From assembly GCF_016406125.1 (NCBI RefSeq), contig NZ_CP066339.1, positions 682,001 to 746,000 on the forward strand: a DNA stretch of 64,000 nucleotides. Reading direction: 5' to 3'. Position numbers and translations under genes: made by a program. This stretch comes from Alicyclobacillus sp. SO9 (lineage in GTDB: Bacteria > Bacillota > Bacilli > Alicyclobacillales > Alicyclobacillaceae). The notes under the pieces were generated by a model. It saw only the letters and a program-made list of their open reading frames with translations, did not search any database and was not told where the DNA came from. Below are positions 44,108-54,150 of the stretch, in pieces. Within the stretch, counting starts at the first letter, position 1. Each line of letters opens with the position of its first letter.

Positions 44108-44144
44108 CACTCGTATATACCGCAAGAGAGAAGGAGCCCTTTAT

Positions 44145-45755
44145 ATGCCAACACTCAATTTCAAAGGGAAGACTTTTGTTCAGAATCACCATTTGACTGT
44201 TCCATACCATGAACTAATTCCACAACCAGACAAAAGTGTATCAGATGAGGTTCGACTGGATGACAACCTGATTATTCATGGAGACAATCTAGTGGCATTG
44301 AAGGCACTACTTCCGGTGTATGCGGAAAAGATAAAATGTATCTACATTGATCCACCCTATAACACAGGAACTGAACACTGGGTGTATAACGACAATGTAA
44401 ACTCTCCGATGATGCAAGAATGGTTGGGTGGCATTGTAGATCGAGATGATCTCACTCGTCATGACAAATGGCTATGTATGATGATGCCACGACTCCAAAT
44501 CTTGAGGGAACTACTTCGAGAGGATGGCGCAATCTTTATTTCGATTGATGACAATGAAGTGCATCATCTGCGCGTTATCATGGATGATATTTTCGGAGAA
44601 AAAAACTTTGTCGCCAATATCATTTGGGAGAAGAAGTTCTCTCCGCAAAACGATGAGAAATACTTGACTTCGACACATGACCACATTCTCTTGTACGCAA
44701 AAGACAAGGAACAGTGGAGTCCGAACTTGTTACAGAGAACGGATGAGGCAAATGAACGATTCAAAAATCCTGACAATGACCCTCGCGGTCCTTGGTCCAG
44801 TGGGGACATGACTTCCAAAACAAAAGCAAAGGGGCATTCTTATCCGATTACATCACCGAGCGGAAAAGTCTTTATCCCTCCCACAGGACGCCAGTGGGCA
44901 CCCTCGAAAGAGACGTTTGACCAACTTGAGGCCGAGGGGCGGATTTGGTATGGAGAAAAAGGAGAGAACGTCCCTCGTATCAAACAGTTTCTTTCCGAAG
45001 TTCAGCAAGGAATTGTACCTATGACAATCTGGAAACATGCGGAAGTTGGGCATAACCAAGAAGCCAAGCAAGAACTCAACGCAATTTTTAAGGATAATCC
45101 GATTGACTTTGATACTCCTAAACCTCGACGCCTTCTGAAACGTATTCTTCAAATTGCTACAGGACCTAACGATCTGATTTTGGATTCATTTGCGGGAACG
45201 GGCACAACGGCTCAAGCCGTTCTCGAAATTAATGAAGAGGATCAGGGTCATAGGAAGTTCATCCTCGTTGAGATGGAAGAGTATGCAAATGACATCACTG
45301 CTGAAAGGATTCGGCGGGTGATTCGAGGAATTCCGTCTTCGCGCGATGATGGCTTGAAAAATGGGCTTAACGGATCATTTTCCTTTTTTGAGTTAGGAGA
45401 AGCAATTGACGTCAACAGTCTCATATCAGGTGAGAAACTACCACCATACATGGAACTGGCTCGATACGTCTTCTATACGGCTACTGGAGAAGCGTTTGAT
45501 TCGATTGAAGTGGACGAATCGCGGTATTACATCGGGAGCAGCGCACACTACGAAGTGTATCTGCTATACCAACCGAACCTTTCATTCCTAAAATCGACGG
45601 CGCTGAATCTTGAATTCGCAGAGTCCATGGGCCCTTACGGGAACAGGAAACGCCTTGTCTTCGCACCGATGAAGTATCTGGATGAACACTACCTGGAGAA
45701 GTATTACATAGAATTCGCGCAACTACCGTACGAAATCTATCGGTTCAAGGGGTGA
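44145..45755 (+). CDS. Type III restriction-modification methyltransferase (Mod)
   Basis: A 536-residue beta-class adenine N6-methyltransferase. Catalytic motif IV DPPYNTG (near residue 70) precedes the SAM-binding motif FAGTGTT (near residue 350), the order expected for Mod subunits. The LDDNLIIHGDNLVALKAL start of the conserved domain is also clear. Mod provides the sequence specificity and methylates one strand of an asymmetric site. ATG 44145 follows AAGGAG. The Res gene begins 4 nt after its stop. Confidence 0.93.
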   Translation: MPTLNFKGKTFVQNHHLTVPYHELIPQPDKSVSDEVRLDDNLIIHGDNLVALKALLPVYAEKIKCIYIDPPYNTGTEHWVYNDNVNSPMMQEWLGGIVDRDDLTRHDKWLCMMMPRLQILRELLREDGAIFISIDDNEVHHLRVIMDDIFGEKNFVANIIWEKKFSPQNDEKYLTSTHDHILLYAKDKEQWSPNLLQRTDEANERFKNPDNDPRGPWSSGDMTSKTKAKGHSYPITSPSGKVFIPPTGRQWAPSKETFDQLEAEGRIWYGEKGENVPRIKQFLSEVQQGIVPMTIWKHAEVGHNQEAKQELNAIFKDNPIDFDTPKPRRLLKRILQIATGPNDLILDSFAGTGTTAQAVLEINEEDQGHRKFILVEMEEYANDITAERIRRVIRGIPSSRDDGLKNGLNGSFSFFELGEAIDVNSLISGEKLPPYMELARYVFYTATGEAFDSIEVDESRYYIGSSAHYEVYLLYQPNLSFLKSTALNLEFAESMGPYGNRKRLVFAPMKYLDEHYLEKYYIEFAQLPYEIYRFKG

Positions 45756-45759
45756 TCTC

Positions 45760-48258
45760 ATGGAACTCAAATCCTATCAACAGCAAGCACTTACGACCAT
45801 CGAGACGTACCTGCGAGAACTGAAAAAATGGCATGAAACCTACACGACTCTACCCGAGGTCGCTAGGACAGCTTTCGACTATTCCAAAGAGGCTTGGAAA
45901 AGGGTCTCTAATGAAACATATCATCCTAAAGAAACGGGGACAGGTCATTCTCTACCGAATTTTTGTATCAAAGTTCCCACTGGAGGTGGTAAGACTTATT
46001 TAGCAGTGCAGTCTATTGACAGAATTCAGGGATTGCTGCACGAAAGAAAGAATGGACTGGTTTTATGGATTGTTCCAACTAATCAGATCTATCGCCAAAC
46101 CTTATTTTATCTTCGGGACAGGACACATCCATATCGTCAGTTTCTTGATGTAACAACAGGCGGCCGAGTAATGGTCATTGAAAAAGGTGATCGATTTCAA
46201 CCAAGAGATGTTCAGGAAAGATTGGTCATTTTGCTCTTGATGTTGCCTTCGGCCAACCGGAAGAACAAAGAAACACTAAAAGTTTTTCAGGATGCAGATG
46301 GTTTTGAGGCGTTTTTCCCGCCGGAAGGTCGTCCTGATGAACATAAAGAGATCCTCAATAAATTCCAAAACTTGGACTGTTTCGGCTCTGAAGAGGACTT
46401 CTACGGATGGCAGGTTAAATCGAGCCTTGGTAATGTGCTTCGTATCCTCTCGCCTGTAATTATTGTCGATGAGGGGCAGAAAACATACAGCAAGGGGGCT
46501 CAAGCCACCATTCGTGGCTTCAATCCTAGCATCCTCGTAGAACTTTCGGCCACTCCACCACAGGAATCCAATGTTCTTGTAAACATTAAGGGACGCGAAC
46601 TTGACCAGGAAGAAATGATCAAACTTGACCTTCATATAACAAATAAGGGAAGCGCAACCTGGCATGGGATCCTAAAAGAGAGCGTTGAATGGCGATACGA
46701 ATTGGAGAAAGAAGCGTTAGAGTTTGAAGCAAAAAACGGACGGTACATTCGCCCCATCAGTCTCATTCAAGTTGAACGTACAGGTAAAGAGCAAATCAAG
46801 TCTGGATATATTCACGCTGAACATGTGGTCGAGGAATTGGTAAAGGTTCATCATATTCCAAGGGATCAAATCGCCGTGAAATCCAGTGAAAAGGATGACA
46901 TAGAAGGAATAGATCTTCTCTCAGCGGATTGTCCTATCCGATATATCGTAACAAAACAAGCTTTACAAGAAGGCTGGGATTGCTCCTTTGCATATGTTCT
47001 GACTGTATTGACTAATCCTTCATCGCTCACGGGCATGACTCAATTGGTCGGGCGTATTCTTCGACAGCCACATGCGAAAAAGACAGGATATAAACGACTC
47101 GATGAAAGTTATGTGTTTTGCTTTCAAAAACAAGCTGGGAAACTCCTGTCGTACATTCGAGGTGGCCTTCAGGGTGAAGGTCTTGGTGATCTAGCACATG
47201 GAATCACGGTGAGTGAGGATGATCCAGGTACGAAGGAACGTCGCTTGGTCGGAATACGGGAGAGGTTCAAACAGTTTGAGGGCAAAGTGTACTTACCTCA
47301 GTTCATCATCCAAGAAGACGATCGTGTTGAAAAAATTCGTTACGAGATGGATTTGGTGCAACGAATTCAGTGGGATAGGGTCTCTTTTAGGGCCATAGAA
47401 GAGTTATCCTTAAAAGAAAAGAAGATGTCTGACTTAGAAAGCGGTCTTGGATATGACGATGGAGAAGCTGAAGTTCTTATCGAAACTATGTCTGAGTGGC
47501 ACTATGTCTCTGCACATTTGGATGCAATGATGATTACACGCCGATTGGTATCAGTTGTCCCAAATGCTTGGGTCGCAAACGAAATGACACAGAAAGCACT
47601 GAGCATCTTGCGAAAACAATACTCTGAAGAAATGTTGGCAGCCAACCAAGTTTTTATAATGGAAGAACTTTTGAAAATGCTAGAATCTGAGCGTGATCGG
47701 TTGTGCCATGACATCTTCATTCAACTGGTGGAACAAGGGAAACTTCGGTTTGTCTTGATGGAGGGACAAGCCTATCAGGTTCCGAAGCACATAGAGATAC
47801 CTAATCGTAATCTAAAGCCTTTGACAGATGACGATACAGGTAAGTCGGTGCAGTTAAGCTTGTTTGACGATCCAGTACCTGAAGAAGACTTCAATGACTT
47901 AGAACGGTCGGTTGCACTCTATTTGGAAAAACAAGAGAAACTCCTTTGGTGGTACAGAAACCTAGTTAGCAAGGACTACTACGCCATTCAAGGGTGGCAA
48001 AAGCACAAAATCTACGCCGACTTCCTAGCTACAAAGAAGAGCGAAGCCAACCAGGAAGACTACGATGCTATTTACGTCTTGGAGACGAAAGGAAACCATC
48101 TTGATAATCCGGATACGGGGTATAAAAAAGATGTGTTTGCGCTCTGCAATAAACTCTCATGGAATCAGTTGAAGATGGAATTCCCGGACAAAAAAGTACA
48201 TTTCCAGGTCATCTTTGAGAATGAATGGGAGCGGGCCATCAATGAGTTGTTTGTTTGA
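45760..48258 (+). CDS. Type III restriction enzyme (Res)
   Basis: An 832-residue helicase-nuclease. Walker A is PTGGGKT (near residue 73); motif II reads VDEGQK instead of the usual DEAH/DEPH-like form; motif III is LSATPP; motif VI lies in QLVGRILRQP. The C-terminal nuclease has a PD-(D/E)xK pattern, DAIYVLETKG. It cuts DNA in complex with Mod at pairs of unmodified sites. This defence pair is cargo of the element and would protect it or the host from other DNA. Confidence 0.92.
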   Translation: MELKSYQQQALTTIETYLRELKKWHETYTTLPEVARTAFDYSKEAWKRVSNETYHPKETGTGHSLPNFCIKVPTGGGKTYLAVQSIDRIQGLLHERKNGLVLWIVPTNQIYRQTLFYLRDRTHPYRQFLDVTTGGRVMVIEKGDRFQPRDVQERLVILLLMLPSANRKNKETLKVFQDADGFEAFFPPEGRPDEHKEILNKFQNLDCFGSEEDFYGWQVKSSLGNVLRILSPVIIVDEGQKTYSKGAQATIRGFNPSILVELSATPPQESNVLVNIKGRELDQEEMIKLDLHITNKGSATWHGILKESVEWRYELEKEALEFEAKNGRYIRPISLIQVERTGKEQIKSGYIHAEHVVEELVKVHHIPRDQIAVKSSEKDDIEGIDLLSADCPIRYIVTKQALQEGWDCSFAYVLTVLTNPSSLTGMTQLVGRILRQPHAKKTGYKRLDESYVFCFQKQAGKLLSYIRGGLQGEGLGDLAHGITVSEDDPGTKERRLVGIRERFKQFEGKVYLPQFIIQEDDRVEKIRYEMDLVQRIQWDRVSFRAIEELSLKEKKMSDLESGLGYDDGEAEVLIETMSEWHYVSAHLDAMMITRRLVSVVPNAWVANEMTQKALSILRKQYSEEMLAANQVFIMEELLKMLESERDRLCHDIFIQLVEQGKLRFVLMEGQAYQVPKHIEIPNRNLKPLTDDDTGKSVQLSLFDDPVPEEDFNDLERSVALYLEKQEKLLWWYRNLVSKDYYAIQGWQKHKIYADFLATKKSEANQEDYDAIYVLETKGNHLDNPDTGYKKDVFALCNKLSWNQLKMEFPDKKVHFQVIFENEWERAINELFV

Positions 48259-48362
48259 CAGCGTAATGTAGTGAAAACTCGTCCTTCTTGGATGGTATTC
48301 TTGTTTCCTGCTTTAAGTCACAAGTCCACCGTTCACCCTCACATGAAATAATTAGGTTCCTT

Positions 48363-48384
48363 ATTATAACGAAAACGTTATAAT
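48363..48384. repeat. Perfect AT-rich palindrome
   Basis: ATTATAACG-AAAA-CGTTATAAT, a perfect 9-bp stem between the Res gene and the convergent lipoprotein gene. It lacks a U-run, so it may be a protein-binding site. The rest of 48259-48452 shows nothing else. Confidence 0.6.
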
Positions 48385-48452
48385 ACGAGGTCAGCATCAA
48401 AACTAGACACAAAAGGAGCATACATATGTTCGAAATCGCCAGTGGGTTCTCT

Positions 48453-49637
48453 TCATCTCTTAATCCAAATGTGTCCACCATCAGTTGTATGGTATAAGAC
48501 CCTCGTGTTCATCAATGCCCAACCATTTGTAGATGAAGTGAACTCTAACTCGGAGATGTTTCGTAACGAGACGTTGGGAGTTAATGATGACCACGTTTGA
48601 CCGCCGTCGGTCGTCTTAAAAAACTTCTCTCCGTCGGTCGCAAACCCGTCATTAAAAGTTGGAAAACTCGGTGCCGTAATCTCTTGATTTGCAACGCTAC
48701 TCTGCACTACTTTGCCCGGGGCCCATGTTCTCCCACCGTCTGTTGTGCGGTATGCAGTCAGCGTTGAACCGTCGCTCACAGGGAGGATACCTTCTTGTTG
48801 GTTGTAGAACATAGGTGGATAGGACGTGATTTCGGTATTTTTTAATTGTGATGGAACCGTTACCTGCTGTAGCGTCCACGTCTTGCCACCATCAGTTGTC
48901 TGGTACAGATAAATGTGTCCATTTGCAGATGTAAAACCCGTTGCCCAGCCATGGTCCTTATTGATGAAACTGGCTCCCGTCTTATCTCCATAAAAAGGGA
49001 GGGGACCTCCATGAAGATTCACAAAGCCAACCTTGCTCCAGGTGGTTCCCCCGTTATTTGTGTCATATATCGTCTCGCTTTCACTACCAGCGGCTGCTCC
49101 CTGCATCAAGGCGATCCAACCCTCTCTCGAATTGCGAAAGTGAAGCGTTATTGGATCACCGACGTCAGAAAACTGCTGCTTACTCCATGACTTTCCTCCA
49201 CTTGACGTATGGAAAATGGCTACAGGGTTGTCGACACTACTGTCATTCGTCACAGCCACCCATGCATGCTTGGCGTCTAACCCGAACACTCGAACCACAG
49301 TACTCGACGAAGCGGAAAAGCCCTTCGGGGTAACATTTCCCCACTTCTTACCGCCGTCCGCCGTAACCCACACTCTGCGCTTTGGACCTGTTGCCCAGCC
49401 CATATTCGAGTCAATCATCTGAAGGGAAGCAAGAGGAGGGACCGTCGAGTTCTGGTCTGAAGTCGTGCTGTTGCTACCAGGTGTCTGCGATATCTTGGTC
49501 ATGTTGCTCTTTACGCCGTTTGTGGTGTTTTCGTTCGTCGACATCCCTGTGTTTTCTATTGCTCCGCTACATCCAGTTAAAGAGATCATCATAGCTAAAG
49601 TCATACTTGCCGTAAGAAGCAGTTTATGTGTTTTCAA
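48453..49637 (-). CDS. YCF48-like beta-propeller lipoprotein
   Basis: A 394-residue exported protein. The signal peptide ends in a lipobox LTGC (cysteine about residue 23), followed by a Ser/Thr/Asn-rich linker. The rest is a repeat protein with about six blades carrying GGxxW motifs (ADGGKKWGNVTPKGF, SSGGKSWSKQQF, NNGGTTWSKVGF, TDGGKTWTLQQV, TDGGRTWAPGKV, TDGGQTWSSLTP), as in YCF48/sialidase-like propellers. It is likely a cell-surface binding protein. TTG 49637 follows GAGGAGG at about 11 nt. It is the only large minus-strand gene of the right half. Confidence 0.82.
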   Translation of the reverse strand: MKTHKLLLTASMTLAMMISLTGCSGAIENTGMSTNENTTNGVKSNMTKISQTPGSNSTTSDQNSTVPPLASLQMIDSNMGWATGPKRRVWVTADGGKKWGNVTPKGFSASSSTVVRVFGLDAKHAWVAVTNDSSVDNPVAIFHTSSGGKSWSKQQFSDVGDPITLHFRNSREGWIALMQGAAAGSESETIYDTNNGGTTWSKVGFVNLHGGPLPFYGDKTGASFINKDHGWATGFTSANGHIYLYQTTDGGKTWTLQQVTVPSQLKNTEITSYPPMFYNQQEGILPVSDGSTLTAYRTTDGGRTWAPGKVVQSSVANQEITAPSFPTFNDGFATDGEKFFKTTDGGQTWSSLTPNVSLRNISELEFTSSTNGWALMNTRVLYHTTDGGHIWIKR

Positions 49638-50036
49638 TTTCAGATTAACCTCCTCGTGTTACACAAATTTGACGAAACAGCACCGCACATCGTTTCATCC
49701 AATTGCTTTCAATTTTGTGTAAACGAACACGAATCCTTGCTGCGCCAAGCTGCCCGTTGACCAACCGCATTGCTGTTTTATGGAACAAGAAAATAAATAT
49801 CCATGCTATTTCTGGAAGGGACTGTCGGATATTCAGGTGCCTTGTAGAAAGGAACCCCAGGGGCACAGGACTGTACTATGGAGTCAAACTGTTACCAACT
49901 CTATTGTCCAGTTATCATCCTTTTTGTTCGTGATTCCTTTGATGAAATCCAGTATCTGAAATAGAAAGCTAAGGAAGTAAGGAGCCGCGCTGTTCAATCA
50001 GTGGTATCAGTTGTTGAATCAAGAGATGGGAGCAAT
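49638..50036. other. Gap without an identifiable gene
   Basis: Short frames occur on both strands; one minus-strand frame (49645-49866, ending RVRLHKIESNWMKRC...) has a sensible composition but no ribosome-binding site and runs into the lipoprotein's own SD region. I see no promoter I would name. Confidence 0.4.
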
Positions 50037-50070
50037 TTTGTCATGCACCCCTTCCAAGATGGAGGAGGTG
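50037..50070 (+). promoter_or_regulatory. TTTTGTCATGCA-box hairpin 1
   Basis: The box TTTGTCATGCA is followed by CACCCCTTCC pairing imperfectly with GGAGGAGGTG. The 3' arm is Shine-Dalgarno-like and is followed 9 nt later by TTG, which opens a 10-codon frame (50080-50112). It lies 90 nt before the first WxL gene. Confidence 0.55.
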
Positions 50071-50160
50071 TATTTTATTTTGCTTGAAAAGTTGTTGATC
50101 TCGACAATTTAGGGGAATGAAATGGGCGAGTCAATACATGTTCTGAAAGGAGAGCAGTGG

Positions 50161-50796
50161 ATGAAATCCATCAGCAAGGGCGCTATCGCTGCACTCAGTG
50201 CAGTTGGAATGCTTGCACTCAGTATTGTGCCAGCGTTCGCATCTACGACGGGGACGACTGTGACACTGAACCCGGGTTCGTTAACCGTATCGTCACCCTC
50301 TGTCGTGACGGCATTTCCGGCTGTCACTCTAAATGGGCAGCCACAACAGGTGACCGCCACTTTAGGGGCGTGGACAGTCGTTGACGCCACCGGATCCGGG
50401 AATGGATGGAAAGTGGACCTGACCGCAAGTCAACTGACAGAAGTCCAGCCCAGCTCCGGTTGGGCCAGTGGGACCAGTGCCAAAAAACTTCCGCTCGGTA
50501 GCCTCAGTTTATCGGGTCAACGGTCTATTGTTGCCGGTACCGGTTCTACACCTGTAAGTCCGACCAACGGACCGGTGCTGCAAAACCAGAGTGCTGCGAT
50601 AGATACGGGGACGCCCGTTACCCTCATTGATACGCAGCCAAATTACGGAATGGGGATGTATACCATTCAGGAACCGAAGGCTGGACTGACGTTATCTCTG
50701 AGTCCAAAGACAGCCTATACCGATCCAAAGAACTATCCCAGTTCTCCCACTGTGTATGCAACGAATCTTCAGTACACGGTGAGCTCTGGTCCGTAA
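50161..50796 (+). CDS. WxL-domain-like surface protein
   Basis: 211 residues. A signal peptide (MKSISKGAIAALSAVGMLAL, cleaved after AFA) precedes a single WxL-type domain. The conserved core is seen as WTVVDATGSGNGWKVDLTA, then LPLGSLSLSG, IDTGTPVTLID, and the end LQYTVSSGP. In WxL proteins the second motif is normally WxL; here it is YTV. These domains bind peptidoglycan non-covalently. ATG 50161 was chosen over 50122 because of AGGAG and the signal peptide. First gene of a three-gene WxL operon. Confidence 0.78.
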   Translation: MKSISKGAIAALSAVGMLALSIVPAFASTTGTTVTLNPGSLTVSSPSVVTAFPAVTLNGQPQQVTATLGAWTVVDATGSGNGWKVDLTASQLTEVQPSSGWASGTSAKKLPLGSLSLSGQRSIVAGTGSTPVSPTNGPVLQNQSAAIDTGTPVTLIDTQPNYGMGMYTIQEPKAGLTLSLSPKTAYTDPKNYPSSPTVYATNLQYTVSSGP

Positions 50797-50879
50797 TGGA
50801 ATAGGCAGGTTCTTCTATATCATTTCTGGTGCCCTCTACGAGGTTGTAGGGGGCAAACCGGAAAGGAGAGAATGAAGCA

Positions 50880-51926
50880 ATGACAGTTGGGAAGGTCGGG
50901 AAGTGGGTTTCACTCGTTGCTTCCGGTGTCACGACGGTTGTGTTTGCTAGTGCAACGGCCTTGGCAGCCAGTAGTACGACACTTACGACGGGATCGTCCA
51001 TGAACTTTACAGCGAATCCCACGAATCATAGTCAAGTAGACCCTACCATCAGCACGTATTTTTTAGACAAGGGTTCACAAGGGAAGGTCCTTCACGAATC
51101 TCTCCAGTTGGCCAGTCACTCGAGTCAGACCATTCAAGTCCATTTGTTCGCCACCACAGCCTCCAACGGATTAAACGGGAACATCGTCTATGGATTATCT
51201 CCAAAACATACATGGATAAAGAAGTTGCCAGGCGTCGTTACGCTGCGTGCTCACCAGACCAAACAGATTCCATTTGAGGTCGTAGTTCCGCAAGACACAA
51301 CGTCAGGTGATCATTTATTCGCCATATCCTGTAGCGACGGCCAGCATCAGCAGCACATTCGGAATACAGGTAAGTCTGGGATTGAACTCGGTATCAATGA
51401 ATCTGTACGGCGTGTTGTGGCGGTGGAGGTTGAAGTTCCTGGCGTTCAGAAAGTTGCCTTTGACCTAAACCACGTGAAAGTGGGGACGTACCCTTCTGGT
51501 CAGTACTATGAAGTCAGTGGTGCTGATCAAAGCAATGTGATTTTAAAAAACATCAGTGGGTCCATGACGTTATACAAAGGAACGCGGCAGGTCCTGACTC
51601 GAACGTTGACCGGTCTTAGTTTTGCCCCAAATGAGCCGATCACGTTTGAGGACCGATGGGTGAAAGGTGCGGCCCCCATCGGAACCTACCATGTGCAGAT
51701 TGTGCTGCGTGGCAAGGGGCTGGGGAAGTATACGAAAAAGCTCTCTTTCAAAATCACACCTCCAGCCATTCGTCACTACGACCAACTGACAGGCCATAAA
51801 GGCGTGCAGCTGGTTGTTGCGGATTGGACGTGGTGGGTCATGGGAGGACTAGGGCTATTGACCATGGGGATGGTGGGATATGTAGTTGTGCTGAGGCGAC
51901 GACGGTGGAAAGGGGAATCGTCATGA
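50880..51926 (+). CDS. WxL-interacting protein (DUF916/DUF3324 type)
   Basis: A 348-residue protein with a signal peptide (cut after TALA), two beta-rich domains and a C-terminal membrane helix (WWVMGGLGLLTMGMVGYVVVL) followed by RRRRW. Segments such as TISTYFLDKGSQGKV and LRAHQTKQIPFEVVVP match the DUF916 and DUF3324 domains of WxLIP proteins. In Enterococcus these bind WxL proteins and host matrix. The gene is preceded by a hairpin (TGCCCTCTAC/GTAGGGGGCA, 50831-50856) and an AAAGGAGAG site. It overlaps the next start by 4 nt. Confidence 0.82.
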   Translation: MTVGKVGKWVSLVASGVTTVVFASATALAASSTTLTTGSSMNFTANPTNHSQVDPTISTYFLDKGSQGKVLHESLQLASHSSQTIQVHLFATTASNGLNGNIVYGLSPKHTWIKKLPGVVTLRAHQTKQIPFEVVVPQDTTSGDHLFAISCSDGQHQQHIRNTGKSGIELGINESVRRVVAVEVEVPGVQKVAFDLNHVKVGTYPSGQYYEVSGADQSNVILKNISGSMTLYKGTRQVLTRTLTGLSFAPNEPITFEDRWVKGAAPIGTYHVQIVLRGKGLGKYTKKLSFKITPPAIRHYDQLTGHKGVQLVVADWTWWVMGGLGLLTMGMVGYVVVLRRRRWKGESS

Positions 51927-54016
51927 AGATGAAAAGTAGGAGACGCATCGTGAAAGGAGTCGCTCTGTCGAGCCTTCTTAGCGGGGCGTTATCCACACAG
52001 ATTGCGTACGCGGGGAGTCTCAGTGTGTCCGCTCCGAACAGTATCACGTTTCCTGCCACGACGCTGACCGGTGCACCCCAGACCCTCACGACGAATGTCC
52101 CTGGTCTCCAGGTTGGTGACACAACCGGGACTGGGCAGGGCTATCACCTGACAGTCCAGGCATCCCCATTTACATCAACGAACGGAAAACATACATTGCC
52201 AGCAGGCAGCCTTACGCTCCAAGCCCCCAATGCCATCACCGAGAAGGCACAAGTTGGACCGAATTTAGTGGCCAATCCTGGCTTTGAAGACCCTTATGCG
52301 GATTGGCAGCTCTATGCGTCTTCTAGCACAACAACCGTTCAGAACTCGTACTCTACGACGACAGTGCACTCAGGCAAGTATGCTTATCAATTGAGTGCGT
52401 CGAAGATGCCAAGCGGCTCCTATGTCCATTTGCATCAGTGGATAGGTGGCATTCATCCTGGAACTCATGTGCTGTCCAGTCTCTTTGTCGACGTCACCCA
52501 ACTCAGCAACAGTAAGATTCTCTATGAAGCAGACTTCTATGACGCCAGTGGCAAGTTCCAGGGAGCCCTCACGTCGGATACCGTCACGTCTACGACCAGC
52601 GGATGGACACAGCTTTCATTGCAGGGCACAGTTCCAGCCCATGCTGTATCTGTTGCTATCTATCCGAAGATTACGGCGACGGCTACAAATGGACAGGCAA
52701 CCGTGTATCTGGACGATGCGAATTTTCAGGAAAGCGGCTCCGGCGTTCCGGCTGGAACAACGAATCTGGTCACCAATCCTGGATTTGAGACGATATCCGG
52801 AGTCGGAAACCTTTTCGTCAACAACTGTGCGAGTGGCGAGGCATGGAAGAACACGACGGGATCCGTTTCTTTCGGTTCAAATGGCGTGACCCTGACACAG
52901 AATAACTCGACCCTCGTCACGCGGGACCAATGGCTCCCCTATCGTAATGAACCGCTGACGATACAGACCACCTTTGTGACACCAGCCAACACGCCGGTAT
53001 CGGCGGGGCTCCAATTATGGCAGAAGGCCAGCAACAACTATCAGATTGTCTGGCAAGGCGATGAGAACTTTGTCCTGTACAAGGTAGTGAACGGAACGGG
53101 TACGCCCATTGCTGCAACAGGACTCAACGGTGCTCAAGTCAATCAGAGCGCAAATACGACGTACACCCTGACGTTGACCCTTTCCTCGTCAGGAGCGCTG
53201 ACGGGAACGCTCTATTCGGGAGCCGGATCGTCGGGAACGAAACTGATCACATTGACAGCCAATGACACCCATCTTCACGGGCCTTTTTCCGCATCGGTGT
53301 TTGGAGATACAGGACCTCGATTCAATCAGATGATTGTGAAAGGCGGTTTGCCGCAGAGCTGGGGAAACTATACACAAGGCACCGTAGGTTCCTCCACCAT
53401 TGTGCCGACCACCGTGTCTCCTTTTAACGGATCGCATGCCTTACAATTCTCAGCTTACAATGTGGGCGCAAACGCAGCTCAATTCTGGATGGAGGGTATC
53501 AGCGTAAAGCCAAACATGCCCTTTACCGCAACAGGAGAGGTCTGGATCAAGACCTTGAGGGGAGTGCATTTGACGTATCAAATAGACTGGTTTAATTCAT
53601 CCGGAAACTATATCACTACGACCGGCGCCAATTATTCCAGCACAACGAACGGATACATGCCAATTCGGTTGGTTGGGACCACACCTGCGAACGCAGCCAG
53701 TGGTCACTTGGCTTTGGTACTTGGAGATAACAAGGTCGGGGGATACGGAACCGTGGAAGCGGATGACATGTCCTTTCAATACGGCACCACTACGCCGCCG
53801 GTCGCTGCAACTGGAGCCCCATGGGCCATTGATACCAAGACTCCAGTCACCCTTCTTTCGGCACCGGTCTGGACCGGGATGAGTCAATACACTGTTCATT
53901 GGCCAGCTGATGCGTTGAAACTGACACTGGAGCCAAAGAGTACCTATACCAATCCTTCATCCAGTTCCACCACTTATCAATCACAGCTCACCTACAGCAT
54001 CGTCTCAGGTCCGTAG
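51923..54016 (+). CDS. Large WxL protein with inserted carbohydrate-binding-like modules
   Basis: 697 residues starting at ATG 51923, overlapping the upstream stop. The signal peptide ends at AYA. Residues about 30-110 match the first half of a WxL domain (ITFPATTLTGAPQTL, VGDTTGTGQGYHLTV, LPAGSLTLQ). The second half appears only at the C-terminus (IDTKTPVTLLS ... LTYSIVSGP). Between them lie about 480 residues of beta-sandwich modules: NLVANPGFEDPYADW and NLVTNPGFETISG start CBM4/9-like domains, with a LamG-like region in the middle. It is likely a wall-attached adhesin. Both WxL tryptophans are replaced by tyrosine. Confidence 0.78.
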   Translation: MKMKSRRRIVKGVALSSLLSGALSTQIAYAGSLSVSAPNSITFPATTLTGAPQTLTTNVPGLQVGDTTGTGQGYHLTVQASPFTSTNGKHTLPAGSLTLQAPNAITEKAQVGPNLVANPGFEDPYADWQLYASSSTTTVQNSYSTTTVHSGKYAYQLSASKMPSGSYVHLHQWIGGIHPGTHVLSSLFVDVTQLSNSKILYEADFYDASGKFQGALTSDTVTSTTSGWTQLSLQGTVPAHAVSVAIYPKITATATNGQATVYLDDANFQESGSGVPAGTTNLVTNPGFETISGVGNLFVNNCASGEAWKNTTGSVSFGSNGVTLTQNNSTLVTRDQWLPYRNEPLTIQTTFVTPANTPVSAGLQLWQKASNNYQIVWQGDENFVLYKVVNGTGTPIAATGLNGAQVNQSANTTYTLTLTLSSSGALTGTLYSGAGSSGTKLITLTANDTHLHGPFSASVFGDTGPRFNQMIVKGGLPQSWGNYTQGTVGSSTIVPTTVSPFNGSHALQFSAYNVGANAAQFWMEGISVKPNMPFTATGEVWIKTLRGVHLTYQIDWFNSSGNYITTTGANYSSTTNGYMPIRLVGTTPANAASGHLALVLGDNKVGGYGTVEADDMSFQYGTTTPPVAATGAPWAIDTKTPVTLLSAPVWTGMSQYTVHWPADALKLTLEPKSTYTNPSSSSTTYQSQLTYSIVSGP

Positions 54017-54110
54017 TCGCCATCGAATCCTCCTCATGGTTTCATGCACCTGCCACATCTCTGATTTCGTTCGGGTCTCCTAGACTGTAATACTCATAAA
54101 ACATACGTGG

Positions 54111-54142
54111 TTTTGTCATGCTGCCCTCTTTATACAGGAGGG
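54111..54142 (+). promoter_or_regulatory. TTTTGTCATGCA-box hairpin 2
   Basis: TTTTGTCATGC is followed by CCCTC pairing with GAGGG. The 3' arm GGAGGG (54137-54142) is also the ribosome-binding site of the amidoligase gene at 54151, so the hairpin would hide it. Confidence 0.55.
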
Positions 54143-54150
54143 ATTAACGT

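Noticed and set aside
50122-50160. Upstream ATG of the first WxL gene
   Set aside because: The ribosome-binding site and the signal peptide both begin at ATG 50161.
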